DNA of 64,000 bases from DATJLY01 sp035604615 (GTDB lineage: Bacteria > Pseudomonadota > Alphaproteobacteria > ATCC43930 > CGMCC-115725), in the NCBI GenBank assembly GCA_035604615.1, contig DATNID010000016.1:1-64000 (forward strand), given 5' to 3'. How positions within the stretch are numbered: the first letter of the stretch is position 1; each line of letters starts with the position of its first letter. Shown here one piece after another: positions 8,221 to 16,445 of the stretch. The position numbers were made by a program, and so were the translations under genes. The notes under the pieces are model-generated. The model saw only the letters and a program-made list of their open reading frames with translations. It was not told the DNA's origin and ran no database searches.

Positions 8221-9133
8221 CGCTGGCCCCAAGTCCGGCGAGGAGCCGCTTCACCGTGTCCTCGTAGAGTCCCATGAGGTCCTTGGCGCCGTCCGTGCCG
8301 CCGACCGTGAAGGGCAGCATCACCGCCGGCAGATGGCTTTTCTCGCCGACGAACTGCGACGGCTTCGCGTCCTCGTAGGCGGCATAGATGATCATGCTCG
8401 CCTTCAAGTTCGGGATCTGGTCGAGCAGCTCGGCAATGTAGGCGCTGCCCGGCGGCACGCCAGGCTTCGGCTCGATCGTCGCCACCTCGTGCATGTCGAG
8501 AAAGCCCATCAGATAGACCCAGCCCTTGTGATAGGAGATGACGTTCTTGCCCTTGAGCGGCGCGGCCATCTCCAGCCAGTGCGCGATCCCCTGGCCGAGC
8601 GCGTCGTCGAGCGCCTTCTCGCGAGCGGCATAGCCCGCAGCGTGCGCCGGGTCGATCTCGGCGAGGCGCTTGGCCAGCGCCGCCGCGATGATGCGCATGT
8701 TGCGGGGATCGGTCTGCACGTGCGGATTGCCGGCGGGATGGACGTCGCCTTGCGCCCGGTCGAGCACTGCCGGCTTCTCCAGGAGCTGCACCTGCTCGGC
8801 GCCCGCGAAATAGCCCGGGGCGCTGGGCTGCACCTTGGCATTGGCCGCCTGCCGCAACAGCACCGGCATCCAGCCGATCTCGAGCTCGGCCCCGGTGCAG
8901 ACGGCGAGATCGGCGAAGCGCAGCTTCGCGATCAGCGCCGGCCGCGCCTGGATCTGATGCGGGTCCTGGAGCGCCGTGGTGGCGGTGTAGACGCTCACAT
9001 CGCCGCCGCCGAGCGCGCTGGCCAACGCTCCCCATTCCGGCTCGCAGGCGAAGACATTGAGCGTCGCATGGGCCGGCATCGAGGCCGCCGCGGAAAGCGC
9101 GGCTGCGGCGATGAGAATTCGGGCGCGTCGCAT
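8207..9133 (-). CDS. Zinc/manganese ABC transporter substrate-binding protein (ZnuA/TroA-like)
   Basis: A 308-residue periplasmic metal-binding protein with a signal peptide ending SMPAHA. Candidate metal ligands sit where the family places them: His in LQDPHQIQARP, His in GNPHVQTDPRN, His in ISYHKGWVYLMGF and Asp in TVGGTDGAKD. The histidine-rich flexible loop found in many ZnuA proteins is absent, which fits TroA/AztC-like or manganese-binding variants as well as zinc. The ribosome site AGGAGGG precedes the ATG. It is followed by the ABC-3 permease gene with overlap. Confidence 0.87.
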   Translation of the reverse strand: MRRARILIAAAALSAAASMPAHATLNVFACEPEWGALASALGGGDVSVYTATTALQDPHQIQARPALIAKLRFADLAVCTGAELEIGWMPVLLRQAANAKVQPSAPGYFAGAEQVQLLEKPAVLDRAQGDVHPAGNPHVQTDPRNMRIIAAALAKRLAEIDPAHAAGYAAREKALDDALGQGIAHWLEMAAPLKGKNVISYHKGWVYLMGFLDMHEVATIEPKPGVPPGSAYIAELLDQIPNLKASMIIYAAYEDAKPSQFVGEKSHLPAVMLPFTVGGTDGAKDLMGLYEDTVKRLLAGLGASGGRS

Positions 9134-9142
9134 GGTCCCTCC

Positions 9143-10618
9143 TCAGTACTGGTGGGCGCCGTGGGCGCCGAGGCTGACGATATATTGCAGGATGAACTGG
9201 TTGTCGGTTCCCGGCCGAGCGCGGTCGAGATTGTATTGCAGGCGGAAGCGGCTGAACTCGCTCGGCGAGTAGTCGATCATGCTGGAATAGCGCCGCGACG
9301 TGGCGCCGAGATCGTCGAGCGTCGTGCCGGCGAAGGCGAGGCCCAAATTCGGCGCATGCAGCTGATCGTAGCGCAAGCCCGCGCGCCATTGCGGCATGAA
9401 CTGATAGATCGCCTGGGCATAGAACCCGGTCTGCGGATCGGACGAATAGCGCAGGCCCTGCGGCGCGCCGCCCGGCGGATAGAACAGTCCGGCCTCGCGC
9501 CGCACGAAGAACTCGGATTCGAGCTTCACATAGGTCTGCGCGAAATTGCCGTTGGGCGCCCATTTGTAGATGCCGTCGAGGATGGTGGTGCGATCCGTGC
9601 CGGTGAACGTGTCGGTGCTGCCGAGGGCGTTGGTCGTGGTGCGGTTCTTCGCCGTGGTCCAGAGATTGGACAAGCCGACGCTGTAGCTCCCGCTGTCGCC
9701 GATGTCGTCGCTGGCATGGACGAAGGCGCTCCACGCCCCGAGGCCGAGATGGTGATTTTCGCTGCCGCCCGAAGGGAAGGCGTCGCCGCGCAGCGCCTCG
9801 CCGCCGAATTCCAGGAACATCTGGGTCGGCGCGAGCCAGCGCACCTGCACCCCCTCGTCATCGTACTGCGTGTTGAGGAAGGCCATGTAGGGGAGCGGCT
9901 GGTCGACGAAATCCCACACGTGGGAGTGCTGCTCGTTCAAGTAGCCGATGCCCGAGAAGAACCGCCCGGCCTTGACGGTGAAGCCATAGGGCAGCGCGGT
10001 CGGCTGCAGGAACCCTTCCTCGACGCCGACCGTGTTGTCGCGCTCGAAGGCGAGCGTCAGATTGGCGAACACCGCCTGGTCGGCATTGGCGTTGAGGTTG
10101 ATCTCGCTCTCGCCCAGGCCGAAGCCGCGCGGCGGCGGCTTGGCATCGCTGCCGAGCATCACGCCGGGCACGCGCCAGTTGTTGGGATTGTGGTTCGACG
10201 ACATGGCGGTGCCGTTGATGACGGCGCCGATCGCGGGATTGAAGGCGGCGGCGCTCGCCTGGCTCTCCGGCGCGGCCGGCTGGGGCGCGGCAGCGGGAGC
10301 GGCCGGCGCGGGCGCGGCTTGCGCCGTCGTCACTGCCTGCTGCGCCGCGCCGGCCTGGGCCTTGGCGTCGGCGGCCGCGCTTTCCGCGGCCTCGACGCGC
10401 TTCTCCATGCTCTTCAATTGCGCCTCGTATTGCGACTGGAGGCGCTTCAAGGCGGCGTCGTATTGCTGTTGCATCTGCTGCATCTCGCGCTTGACGGCGG
10501 CGAGATCGTCGTCGGCCGACGCGGGCGACGCCGCGCCCAAGGTCGCGCACAGCGGCAGCGCGAACGCGGCGAGCCGCCGCGCCGCGGCTGACATAGTCGG
10601 ATGATGATGGTTCGACAT
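9143..10618 (-). CDS. Outer-membrane porin-like protein with coiled-coil N-terminus, metal operon
   Basis: A 491-residue exported protein. A His-containing start (MSNHHHPT) and signal peptide (ending ASPASA) precede a Gln-rich coiled coil (MQQMQQQYDAALKRLQSQY, about residues 45-80), an Ala/Pro linker and a C-terminal beta-barrel of alternating aromatic strands (NLTLAFERDN, FTVKAGRFFSGIGYLNEQHSHVW, ending in FILQYIVSLGAHGAHQY). The layout resembles OprP/OprO-type trimeric porins. Placement 10 bases before the ZnuA-like gene suggests outer-membrane passage for the same metal. The ribosome site GAGGAAGG supports the start. Substrate assignment is by context only. Confidence 0.75.
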   Translation of the reverse strand: MSNHHHPTMSAAARRLAAFALPLCATLGAASPASADDDLAAVKREMQQMQQQYDAALKRLQSQYEAQLKSMEKRVEAAESAAADAKAQAGAAQQAVTTAQAAPAPAAPAAAPQPAAPESQASAAAFNPAIGAVINGTAMSSNHNPNNWRVPGVMLGSDAKPPPRGFGLGESEINLNANADQAVFANLTLAFERDNTVGVEEGFLQPTALPYGFTVKAGRFFSGIGYLNEQHSHVWDFVDQPLPYMAFLNTQYDDEGVQVRWLAPTQMFLEFGGEALRGDAFPSGGSENHHLGLGAWSAFVHASDDIGDSGSYSVGLSNLWTTAKNRTTTNALGSTDTFTGTDRTTILDGIYKWAPNGNFAQTYVKLESEFFVRREAGLFYPPGGAPQGLRYSSDPQTGFYAQAIYQFMPQWRAGLRYDQLHAPNLGLAFAGTTLDDLGATSRRYSSMIDYSPSEFSRFRLQYNLDRARPGTDNQFILQYIVSLGAHGAHQY

Positions 10619-10690
10619 GACCCTTCCTCGCTTGTCCGAATGGCGGAGCAGCGCGATCGCGCGGAGGCGCGGCGCGCGTCGAAGCTCGGC

Positions 10691-11074
10691 TCAGGCGGCG
10701 GGCGGGGCTCTGGTCTGGAAGGGTGGGCGCGGCGCCGATGCGACGATCGGCGGCAAGGGCAGGGGCTGGCTCGCGCGGCCGGTCAGGCTCGGCGGCAGCA
10801 GCAGGACAGGCGCGGGCAGGGCCGAGCTCGCCGCCATCGCCATGCTGGCGCAGATGGCGCAGCCGTCGTGGTCGGGAAGCGTAGGCGGCTGCGGTTGCGG
10901 CGTGGACGGCGCCGGGGTCACCGCGCCGGCGAGCGTGCTTGCGCCGGGCCGGAAGATATCGCCGGGATGGATGTGGCCGAAGGACAGCACGAGCTGCAGC
11001 GCCAGCGCGGCCAGCGCCAGCACGGCGCCGAACGTCCGGACGGGTCTCCTCGCGCGGTCCCGGCTTTCCCTCAC
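10691..11074 (-). CDS. DUF2946-like small exported or membrane protein
   Basis: About 127 residues. A basic N-terminus and hydrophobic segment (TFGAVLALAALALQLVLSFG) are followed by HIHPGDIF, a Pro-rich stretch and DHDGCAICASMAMAASSALPAP. The CxxC in a His/Asp-containing context followed by a hydrophobic run and a Pro-rich tail is typical of DUF2946 proteins, which often sit beside copper, cobalt or zinc transport genes. The GTG at 11074 is the most plausible start but it has no strong ribosome site; the frame stays open further upstream into the oppositely oriented gene at 11162. It lies at the head of the metal operon, 72 bases before the porin gene. Its role is unknown; metal handling is inferred. 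Confidence 0.6.
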   Translation of the reverse strand: MRESRDRARRPVRTFGAVLALAALALQLVLSFGHIHPGDIFRPGASTLAGAVTPAPSTPQPQPPTLPDHDGCAICASMAMAASSALPAPVLLLPPSLTGRASQPLPLPPIVASAPRPPFQTRAPPAA

Positions 11075-11161
11075 GCCGCCGATGCTAGCCTCGTACCAGC
11101 CGCGTTGGCAATCGGCTCCTCCCTTGTCCCGTGGCGCCGGCGCGCCTAGTGTCCTCGCGCC

Positions 11162-12190
11162 ATGACCGAGACACAGACCTGGACGCCGACCTTCCTGCCC
11201 GACGGGCGGCTTTCGCTCGCGCTCGCGATCAGCGAGTACGATCACGTGCGCGACCTCGCGTCGGGCGCGGTGCGGGCGCAGGGGATCGCCATCAACACGC
11301 TGAGCTTCGCCGTCGAGGAAATCTTCCACCGCTTCACCCGCTATCGCGAGTGGGAAGCGTCGGAGATGTCGATGGGGAAATACACCTCGCTCATCTCCCA
11401 GGGCGAGCGTTCGATTACCGGCATCCCGGTGTTCCCGTCGCGCGTCTTCCGCCACTCGTCGATCTACGTGCGCCGCGACAGCAAGCTCAAGTCGCCGCAG
11501 GATTTGCGCGGCCGCAAGGTGGGCTTGCCCGAATGGGCGCAGACGGCGGCGGTCTATACCCGCGGCATGCTGGTCCACGAGTACGGCGTCGGGCTCGACG
11601 AGGTCGAATGGGTGCAGGCGGGCGTCGACCAGCCCGGGCGGGTCGAGAAGGTCGCGCTCAAGCTGCCGCGCGGCGTGCGCCTGACGGCGCGCCCCGATTC
11701 ATCGCTCGACCGGATGCTGCTCGCGGGCGAGGTCGACGCGGTGATGTCGGCCCACGCGCCGCGCGCGTTCGAGGCGAGGCATCCCGACATCGTCCGCCTG
11801 TTCCCCGACTACCGCCCGGTCGAGGAAGCCTATTTCCGCAAGACCGGCATCTATCCGATCATGCACGTGATCGCGCTGCGCCGCGAGGTGCTGGACCGTT
11901 TCCCGTGGGTCGCGACCAATCTGCTCGAGGCGTTCGAGGAGGCGAAGCTGCGCAGCCTCGCCCGCGCGCGCGAGATCACCGCAAGCCGCTTCCCGGTGCC
12001 GTGGATCGCCGAGATCGCCGACCGCGCCTTCGAGCTGTTCGACGGCGACCCGATGCCTTACGGCATCGCCGCCAACCGCACCACGCTCGCGGCGTTCCTG
12101 CGCTTCGGCTTCGAGCAGGGCGTGTGCCACACGCTGCTCCAGCCCGAGGATCTGTTCCCGGCCGAGGTGCAGACCACGTTCAAGATCTGA
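11162..12190 (+). CDS. 4,5-dihydroxyphthalate decarboxylase-like protein
   Basis: A 342-residue cytoplasmic protein with the periplasmic-binding-protein-like fold of Pht5-type decarboxylases (no signal peptide). Recognisable segments are LSLALAISEYDHVRDL at the N-terminus, GITGIPVFPSRVFRHSSIYVR-like sequence around 85-105, LRGRKVGLPEWAQTAAVYTRG and FPWVATNLLEAFEEAK. The reference reaction is decarboxylation of 4,5-dihydroxyphthalate to protocatechuate, but many family members are uncharacterised. The lig cluster at 50.8-53.9 kb could consume protocatechuate, which gives some context. The 3' end overlaps the convergent thioesterase gene by 11 bases. Confidence 0.75.
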   Translation: MTETQTWTPTFLPDGRLSLALAISEYDHVRDLASGAVRAQGIAINTLSFAVEEIFHRFTRYREWEASEMSMGKYTSLISQGERSITGIPVFPSRVFRHSSIYVRRDSKLKSPQDLRGRKVGLPEWAQTAAVYTRGMLVHEYGVGLDEVEWVQAGVDQPGRVEKVALKLPRGVRLTARPDSSLDRMLLAGEVDAVMSAHAPRAFEARHPDIVRLFPDYRPVEEAYFRKTGIYPIMHVIALRREVLDRFPWVATNLLEAFEEAKLRSLARAREITASRFPVPWIAEIADRAFELFDGDPMPYGIAANRTTLAAFLRFGFEQGVCHTLLQPEDLFPAEVQTTFKI

Positions 12191-12602
12191 CCGCCGGCGT
12201 CTCGGTGATGCGCCACAGGCCGCGGAACAGCGCAACCAAGCGGTCGCCCACGGTGATGCGCACGTCGTATGTCGCGCTGCGCCGCGTGCGCGTCAGCTCG
12301 ACCGCCTCGGCCACCAGGCGCTCGCCGCGCTGCGCCGGGCTGACATAGGTGATGTGCGCGGTCTGGGTCAGGCACTGCTCGCCGCGCGACAGGCACGCAT
12401 AGGCGCCGGCCATGTCTGCGAGGGTGAAAATATAGCCGCCCTGGCAGATGCCGTGCCCGCCCACCATGCGGTCCGCCACCACCAGCGCGAGGCGCGCGAA
12501 GCCCGCCCGTCCCTCGACCAGCTCGACCCCGAGATCGCGGCCGACGCCGTTGCGCGCGGCGATGGCGGCGAGAATCTGTGCCGCGTCGGAATCGGAACTC
12601 AT
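12180..12602 (-). CDS. PaaI-like hotdog-fold acyl-CoA thioesterase
   Basis: A 140-residue hotdog protein. The diagnostic segment GGHGICQGGYIFTLADMAGAYAC includes the HG-x-x-x-GG-x-x-x-x-LAD pattern of PaaI/PaaD thioesterases (about residues 48-70), followed by the long strand HITYVSPAQRGERLVAEA. PaaI hydrolyses hydroxyphenylacetyl-CoA and related CoA thioesters, clearing dead-end products of aromatic ring degradation. Other genes of the phenylacetate pathway are not adjacent, so the natural substrate is uncertain. It converges with the decarboxylase-like gene and diverges from the GST gene across about 80 bases. Confidence 0.8.
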   Translation of the reverse strand: MSSDSDAAQILAAIAARNGVGRDLGVELVEGRAGFARLALVVADRMVGGHGICQGGYIFTLADMAGAYACLSRGEQCLTQTAHITYVSPAQRGERLVAEAVELTRTRRSATYDVRITVGDRLVALFRGLWRITETPAVRS

Positions 12603-12680
12603 GTCGGATGCTCCCCCTGCGGGCGTGACATCACGCCACCTTGGGCGCGATAATTACACGACACGAGGAGGATGGCGACC

Positions 12681-13406
12681 ATGCTCGAGCTCTACCATGC
12701 GGGATTGACGACCTGCTCCAAGAAGTCGCGCCTGTGCCTCAAGGAGAAGGGGCTGCCGTACCAGAGTCACTACATCCGGCTCGACAAGTTCGAGCACCAC
12801 ACGCCCGAATACCGCAAGCTCAACCCCAACGGCGTGGTGCCGACGCTCGTCCATGACGGCAAGGTCGTGATCGAATCCGGCGTCATCAACGAGTATCTCG
12901 ACGAGGTCTTCCCCGAGGTTCCGCTGCGTCCCGCCGACCCCTTGGCGCGCGCGCGGATGCGCGTCTACTGCAAGATGGCGGACGAGTTCGCGCTGCCGGC
13001 GGTGCGGGTCCCGACCTGGAGTCGGGTCAAGACCGCGCAGATGAAGGCAATGCCCGCCGCCGAGTTCGAGCAGGCGATGCGCGACACGCCGCTCATCGAC
13101 CACCAGCTCAAATACCGCGCCTTGAAGGGCGACGGCTTCACCGCCAAGGAGGTCGAGGAATCGCGCGGCCGGATGGACTATGTGTGCGACCGCTGCGAGG
13201 CGGCGCTGGCCGACGGTCCCTATCTCGCCGGCGCCCAGTACACCCTCGCCGACATCGCGCTCCTGCCCTACATCCAGGCCTTTGCCGCGATCCGGCCCGA
13301 GCTGCTGCAATCCCATCCCCGCACCAGGGAATGGTACGACCGCGTGATGGCGCGCCCGGCGGTGAAGGCGACCTACGAGCCGTCGGCCGAGGCACCGGCG
13401 CATTAA
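12681..13406 (+). CDS. Glutathione S-transferase family protein
   Basis: A 241-residue cytosolic GST. The thioredoxin-like domain has a CSKKSRL segment at the catalytic position (about residues 11-17), the cis-Pro motif GVVPTLVHDG and the glutathione-gamma-glutamyl site ESGVINEYLDE. The C-terminal helical domain carries the N-capping pattern TLADIALLPYIQAF. I prefer the ATG at 12681, which has AGGAGG nine bases upstream; the ATG at 12672 directly abuts that site. Cysteine rather than Ser/Tyr in the active-site loop recalls beta/omega-type or dehalogenase-like GSTs. Substrate unknown. Confidence 0.87.
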   Translation: MLELYHAGLTTCSKKSRLCLKEKGLPYQSHYIRLDKFEHHTPEYRKLNPNGVVPTLVHDGKVVIESGVINEYLDEVFPEVPLRPADPLARARMRVYCKMADEFALPAVRVPTWSRVKTAQMKAMPAAEFEQAMRDTPLIDHQLKYRALKGDGFTAKEVEESRGRMDYVCDRCEAALADGPYLAGAQYTLADIALLPYIQAFAAIRPELLQSHPRTREWYDRVMARPAVKATYEPSAEAPAH

Positions 13407-13420
13407 GCGCTGCTTCGGGA

Positions 13421-13491
13421 GATTGCTTCGCTCCGCTCGCAATGACAAATCCCGTACGTCATTGCGAGGAGCCGCAGGCGACGAAGCAATC
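13421..13491. repeat. REP-like palindromic intergenic repeat
   Basis: An imperfect inverted repeat. The left arm reads GATTGCTTCGCTCCGCTCGC then AATGAC. The right arm is GTCATTGCGAGGAGCCGCAG followed by GCGACGAAGCAATC, its near reverse complement. It fills the space between the convergent GST and gyrB genes and would fold as a long hairpin on either strand. This repeat type is familiar from alphaproteobacterial intergenic regions. It may also act as a bidirectional transcription terminator. Confidence 0.85.
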
Positions 13492-13501
13492 TTCCGCCGC
13501 C

Positions 13502-15940
13502 TCACACGTCGAGATTGGCGACTTGCAGCGCGTTCTGCTGGATGAAGTCGCGGCGTGGCTCGACGAGGTCGCCCATCAGGGTCGAGAAGGTTTCCTCGGC
13601 CAGATCGGCGTGCGGCACCCGCACCTGGAGCAAGGTGCGCACGTCGGGATTGAGCGTCGTCTCCCATAACTGTTCGGGGTTCATCTCGCCCAGGCCCTTG
13701 TAGCGCTGCACGTCGCCCGACTTGGGGCCGAGCTCGAGCACCGCCTCCACCAGGCCGCACGGGCCGGTGACGATGCTTTCCTTGTCCTTGGAGACGAGCG
13801 TGCCGGCGGCCTCGTAGATCTCGCCCAATTCGGCTGCGCGCTCGGTCAGGCGGCGCGCCTCGGCGCTGCGCACCAGCGCGGCGTCGAGCAGCCGCTCCTC
13901 GCTGACGCCGTGAACCGTGCGCCGCACCAGGAGGCCGCGCTTTTCCACCGTGCCGCGCCAGCCGCGCTCGCCCGGCGCGGCCAGGCCGTCGAGCCGCTGC
14001 GCCAGGAACGCGGCTGCCGCGTCGGCTTTCTCCGGGTCTTCGAGCACCGCGGGATCGAGGACGCCGGCGATCGCCGCCTGCTCGACCACGTCGCGGCTGC
14101 CGGCCTTGCGCGCCAGCGGCTGCAGCAATGTCCGCACCTGGCGCGCGCGCTCGACCAGGTCTGTGAGGTCGTTGCCGGCGCGCTCCACCCCGTCATGCTG
14201 GCGGAACACGGCGTCCTTGACGCCGGCGGCGATGCAGTATTCCTCGAGCGCCAGCTCGTTCTTGAGATAGACCGCCTTGCCCTGGCCGCGCTTCACCTGA
14301 TAGAGCGGCGGCTGGGCGATGTAGAGGAAGCCGCGCTCGATCAGCTCCGGCATCTGGCGGAAGAAGAAGGTGAGCAGCAAGGTCCGAATGTGGCTCCCGT
14401 CCACGTCGGCGTCGGTCATGATGATGATGCGGTGATAGCGCGCCTTGTCGGCCTCGAACTCCTCCGGGCCGATGCCGGTGCCGAGCGCGGCGATGAGGGT
14501 GCCGATCTCGGCCGAGCTCAGCATCTTGTCGAAGCGCGCGCGCTCGACATTGAGGATCTTGCCCTTCAAGGGCAGGATCGCCTGGTAGGCGCGGTTGCGG
14601 CCCTGCTTGGCCGAGCCGCCGGCGCTGTCGCCCTCGACGATGAACAGCTCGCTCTTGGCGGGCTCGCGCTCCTGGCAGTCGGCGAGCTTGCCGGGCAGGC
14701 TGGCGATGTCGAGCGCGCCCTTGCGCCGGGTCAAGTCGCGCGCCTTCCGCGCCGCCTCGCGCGCCGCCGCCGCCTCGATCACCTTGCCGACGATGCGCCG
14801 CGCGTCGCTCGGGTGTTCCTCGAGCCATTGCTGCAGCCGGTCGGCGACGATGCCCTCGACCACCGGCCGGACCTCGGACGAGACCAGCTTGTCCTTGGTC
14901 TGGGACGAGAATTTCGGATCGGGCGCCTTGATTGACAGGATCGAGGTCAGGCCCTCGCGCATGTCTTCGCCGGTGAGCTGCACCTTCTCGCGCTTGGCCA
15001 TGCCGCATTCATTGGCATAGGCGTTGATGGTGCGCGTCAGCGCGGCACGGAATCCCGCAAGATGGGTCCCGCCGTCGCGCTGCGGGATGTTGTTGGTGAA
15101 GCACAGCATTGTCTCGTGATAGGAGTCGGTCCACTCCATCGCCACCTCGACGGTGATGCCGTCGCGCTCGGCGCTGATCGCGACCGGTGGCTGATGCAGC
15201 GCCTGCTTGGAGTGGTCGAGATATTTGACGAACGCCTCGAGCCCGCCTTCATAGTGCATCGAGACCTGCTTCGGCTCGACCCCGCGCGCGTCGTTGAGGA
15301 TCAGCGTCACGCCCGAATTCAGGAACGCCAGCTCGCGCAGGCGATGCTCGAGCGTGGCGAAATCGAACTCGGTGCGGGTGAAGGTCTTGCGGCTGGGGTG
15401 GAAGGTCAGCTCGGTGCCGGTGCGCGCGCCATCGACCGGGCCCATGTCGGCGAGCGGCGCCTCCGCGTTGCCGTCCTTGAAGCGCATGCGGTACTCGTGC
15501 CCGTTGCGCCACACGCGCAGGTCCAGAATCGACGACAGCGCGTTCACCACCGACACGCCGACGCCGTGCAGCCCGCCCGAGACCTTGTAGGCGTTCTGGT
15601 TGAATTTCCCGCCGGCATGCAGGCGGGTCATGATCACCTCGGCCGCCGACACGCCTTCCTCCTGGTGGATGTCGACCGGGATGCCGCGGCCGTTGTCGGT
15701 CACGGTGCACGAGCCGTCGGCGTTCAAGGTGACGGTGATGGTGTCGCAATAGCCGGCGAGCGCCTCGTCGATCGAATTGTCCACCACCTCGTAGACCATG
15801 TGGTGCAGGCCCGAGCCGTCGTCGGTGTCGCCGATATACATGCCGGGGCGCTTGCGCACGGCGTCGAGCCCGCGCAGCACCTGGATCGAACTGGCGTCGT
15901 AGTCCTCGTGCTCGGCCGTGATGGGAGTAGGTTCAACCAT
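13502..15940 (-). CDS. gyrB: DNA gyrase subunit B
   Basis: An 812-residue type IIA topoisomerase subunit. The GHKL ATPase domain has EVVDNSIDEALAGY (about 50-63), DNGRGIPVDIH and GLHGVGVSVVNALS. The transducer domain follows, then the TOPRIM domain with EGDSAGGSAKQGRNR (about 430) and the metal-binding DADVDGSHIRTLLLTFFFR. The C-terminal segment ends YKGLGEMNPEQLWETT, as expected for GyrB, and the QTKDKLVSSE segment also fits GyrB. It introduces negative supercoils with GyrA, which lies elsewhere. The start overlaps the DUF559 gene by 8 bases, so gyrB expression may now be coupled to that inserted gene. Confidence 0.97.
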   Translation of the reverse strand: MVEPTPITAEHEDYDASSIQVLRGLDAVRKRPGMYIGDTDDGSGLHHMVYEVVDNSIDEALAGYCDTITVTLNADGSCTVTDNGRGIPVDIHQEEGVSAAEVIMTRLHAGGKFNQNAYKVSGGLHGVGVSVVNALSSILDLRVWRNGHEYRMRFKDGNAEAPLADMGPVDGARTGTELTFHPSRKTFTRTEFDFATLEHRLRELAFLNSGVTLILNDARGVEPKQVSMHYEGGLEAFVKYLDHSKQALHQPPVAISAERDGITVEVAMEWTDSYHETMLCFTNNIPQRDGGTHLAGFRAALTRTINAYANECGMAKREKVQLTGEDMREGLTSILSIKAPDPKFSSQTKDKLVSSEVRPVVEGIVADRLQQWLEEHPSDARRIVGKVIEAAAAREAARKARDLTRRKGALDIASLPGKLADCQEREPAKSELFIVEGDSAGGSAKQGRNRAYQAILPLKGKILNVERARFDKMLSSAEIGTLIAALGTGIGPEEFEADKARYHRIIIMTDADVDGSHIRTLLLTFFFRQMPELIERGFLYIAQPPLYQVKRGQGKAVYLKNELALEEYCIAAGVKDAVFRQHDGVERAGNDLTDLVERARQVRTLLQPLARKAGSRDVVEQAAIAGVLDPAVLEDPEKADAAAAFLAQRLDGLAAPGERGWRGTVEKRGLLVRRTVHGVSEERLLDAALVRSAEARRLTERAAELGEIYEAAGTLVSKDKESIVTGPCGLVEAVLELGPKSGDVQRYKGLGEMNPEQLWETTLNPDVRTLLQVRVPHADLAEETFSTLMGDLVEPRRDFIQQNALQVANLDV

Positions 15941-16355
15941 GCTGTCTTACGGATCCTTGGGATGTGTCTCCCTCTCCGCCCCCTTGGGGCGGAGAGGGCC
16001 GGGGTGAGGTGGGGTTCGCCGCAAGCGCGGCGTGAATCGTTTCGAGCACACCTTCTAGGTTTTCGAGAACGTCGCCATTCCAGAAGCGGATGACTCGGTA
16101 GCCGTGCCGCGCCAGGTCCGCGGTCCGCGCGGTATCCGCTTCCGTTTGTCCCGCATGCTGCCCGCCATCGAGTTCGATTGCGAGCTTGCGCGCAGGGCAG
16201 GCGAAATCGACCACGCGCTTGCCGATCGGGTGTTGCCGGCGGAATTTCCATGGCAACCCGTTCTCGCGCAGGGCACGCCAGAGCTTCTGCTCGACATCGG
16301 TCGCATCGCGGCGTAGCCGGCGCGCGGTGAGAGTTCGGGGGCGCAAGGTTGGCAC
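15933..16355 (-). CDS. DUF559 (Vsr/endonuclease-like fold) protein in repeat-flanked insertion
   Basis: A 140-residue DUF559 protein. The N-terminal ARRLRRDATDVEQKLWRALR and FRRQHPIGKRVVDFACPARK blocks are classic. The putative catalytic core ELDGGQH plus the ALD-type acidic residue and the terminal strand GYRVIRFWNGDV match the restriction-endonuclease-like fold related to Vsr. Nuclease activity is inferred, not shown for the family. The C-terminal tail from about residue 115 (TSPRPSPPQGGGEG) is encoded by an inverted repeat copy rather than by the domain. The gene sits between recF and gyrB and ends 8 bases inside gyrB. Confidence 0.85.
   Translation of the reverse strand: MPTLRPRTLTARRLRRDATDVEQKLWRALRENGLPWKFRRQHPIGKRVVDFACPARKLAIELDGGQHAGQTEADTARTADLARHGYRVIRFWNGDVLENLEGVLETIHAALAANPTSPRPSPPQGGGEGDTSQGSVRQHG
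15970..16014 (-). repeat. Left inverted REP-like repeat flanking DUF559 gene
   Basis: A 45-base element made of a palindrome (CCCTCTCCGCCCC, short loop, GGGGCGGAGAGGG at 15970-15998) and a tail CCGGGGTGAGGTGGGG pointing inward. Its reverse complement matches the copy at 16364-16408 with a single mismatch by eye. It lies inside the 3' part of the DUF559 reading frame. Confidence 0.9.
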
Positions 16356-16363
16356 TGCTGACT

Positions 16364-16408
16364 CCCCACCTCACCCCGGCCCTCTCCGCCCCAATGGGGC
16401 GGAGAGGG
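16364..16408 (+). repeat. Right inverted REP-like repeat flanking DUF559 gene
   Basis: The mirror copy of the 15970-16014 element: tail CCCCACCTCACCCCGG followed by the palindrome CCCTCTCCGCCCC, AAT, GGGGCGGAGAGGG. It begins 9 bases upstream of the DUF559 start codon, so the gene and two inward-facing tails form a 439-base unit with terminal inverted repeats whose outermost parts are hairpins. No target-site duplication is evident at the junctions. Confidence 0.9.
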
Positions 16409-16445
16409 AGGGAAAATTCGAGTTCAGATATTTCGCCATCGCCCT

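Noticed and set aside
8333..10591. A 752-codon plus-strand frame
   Set aside because: It is antisense to the metal-binding protein and porin genes, rich in Arg, Gly and His with no recognisable domain, as expected for a GC-rich shadow frame.
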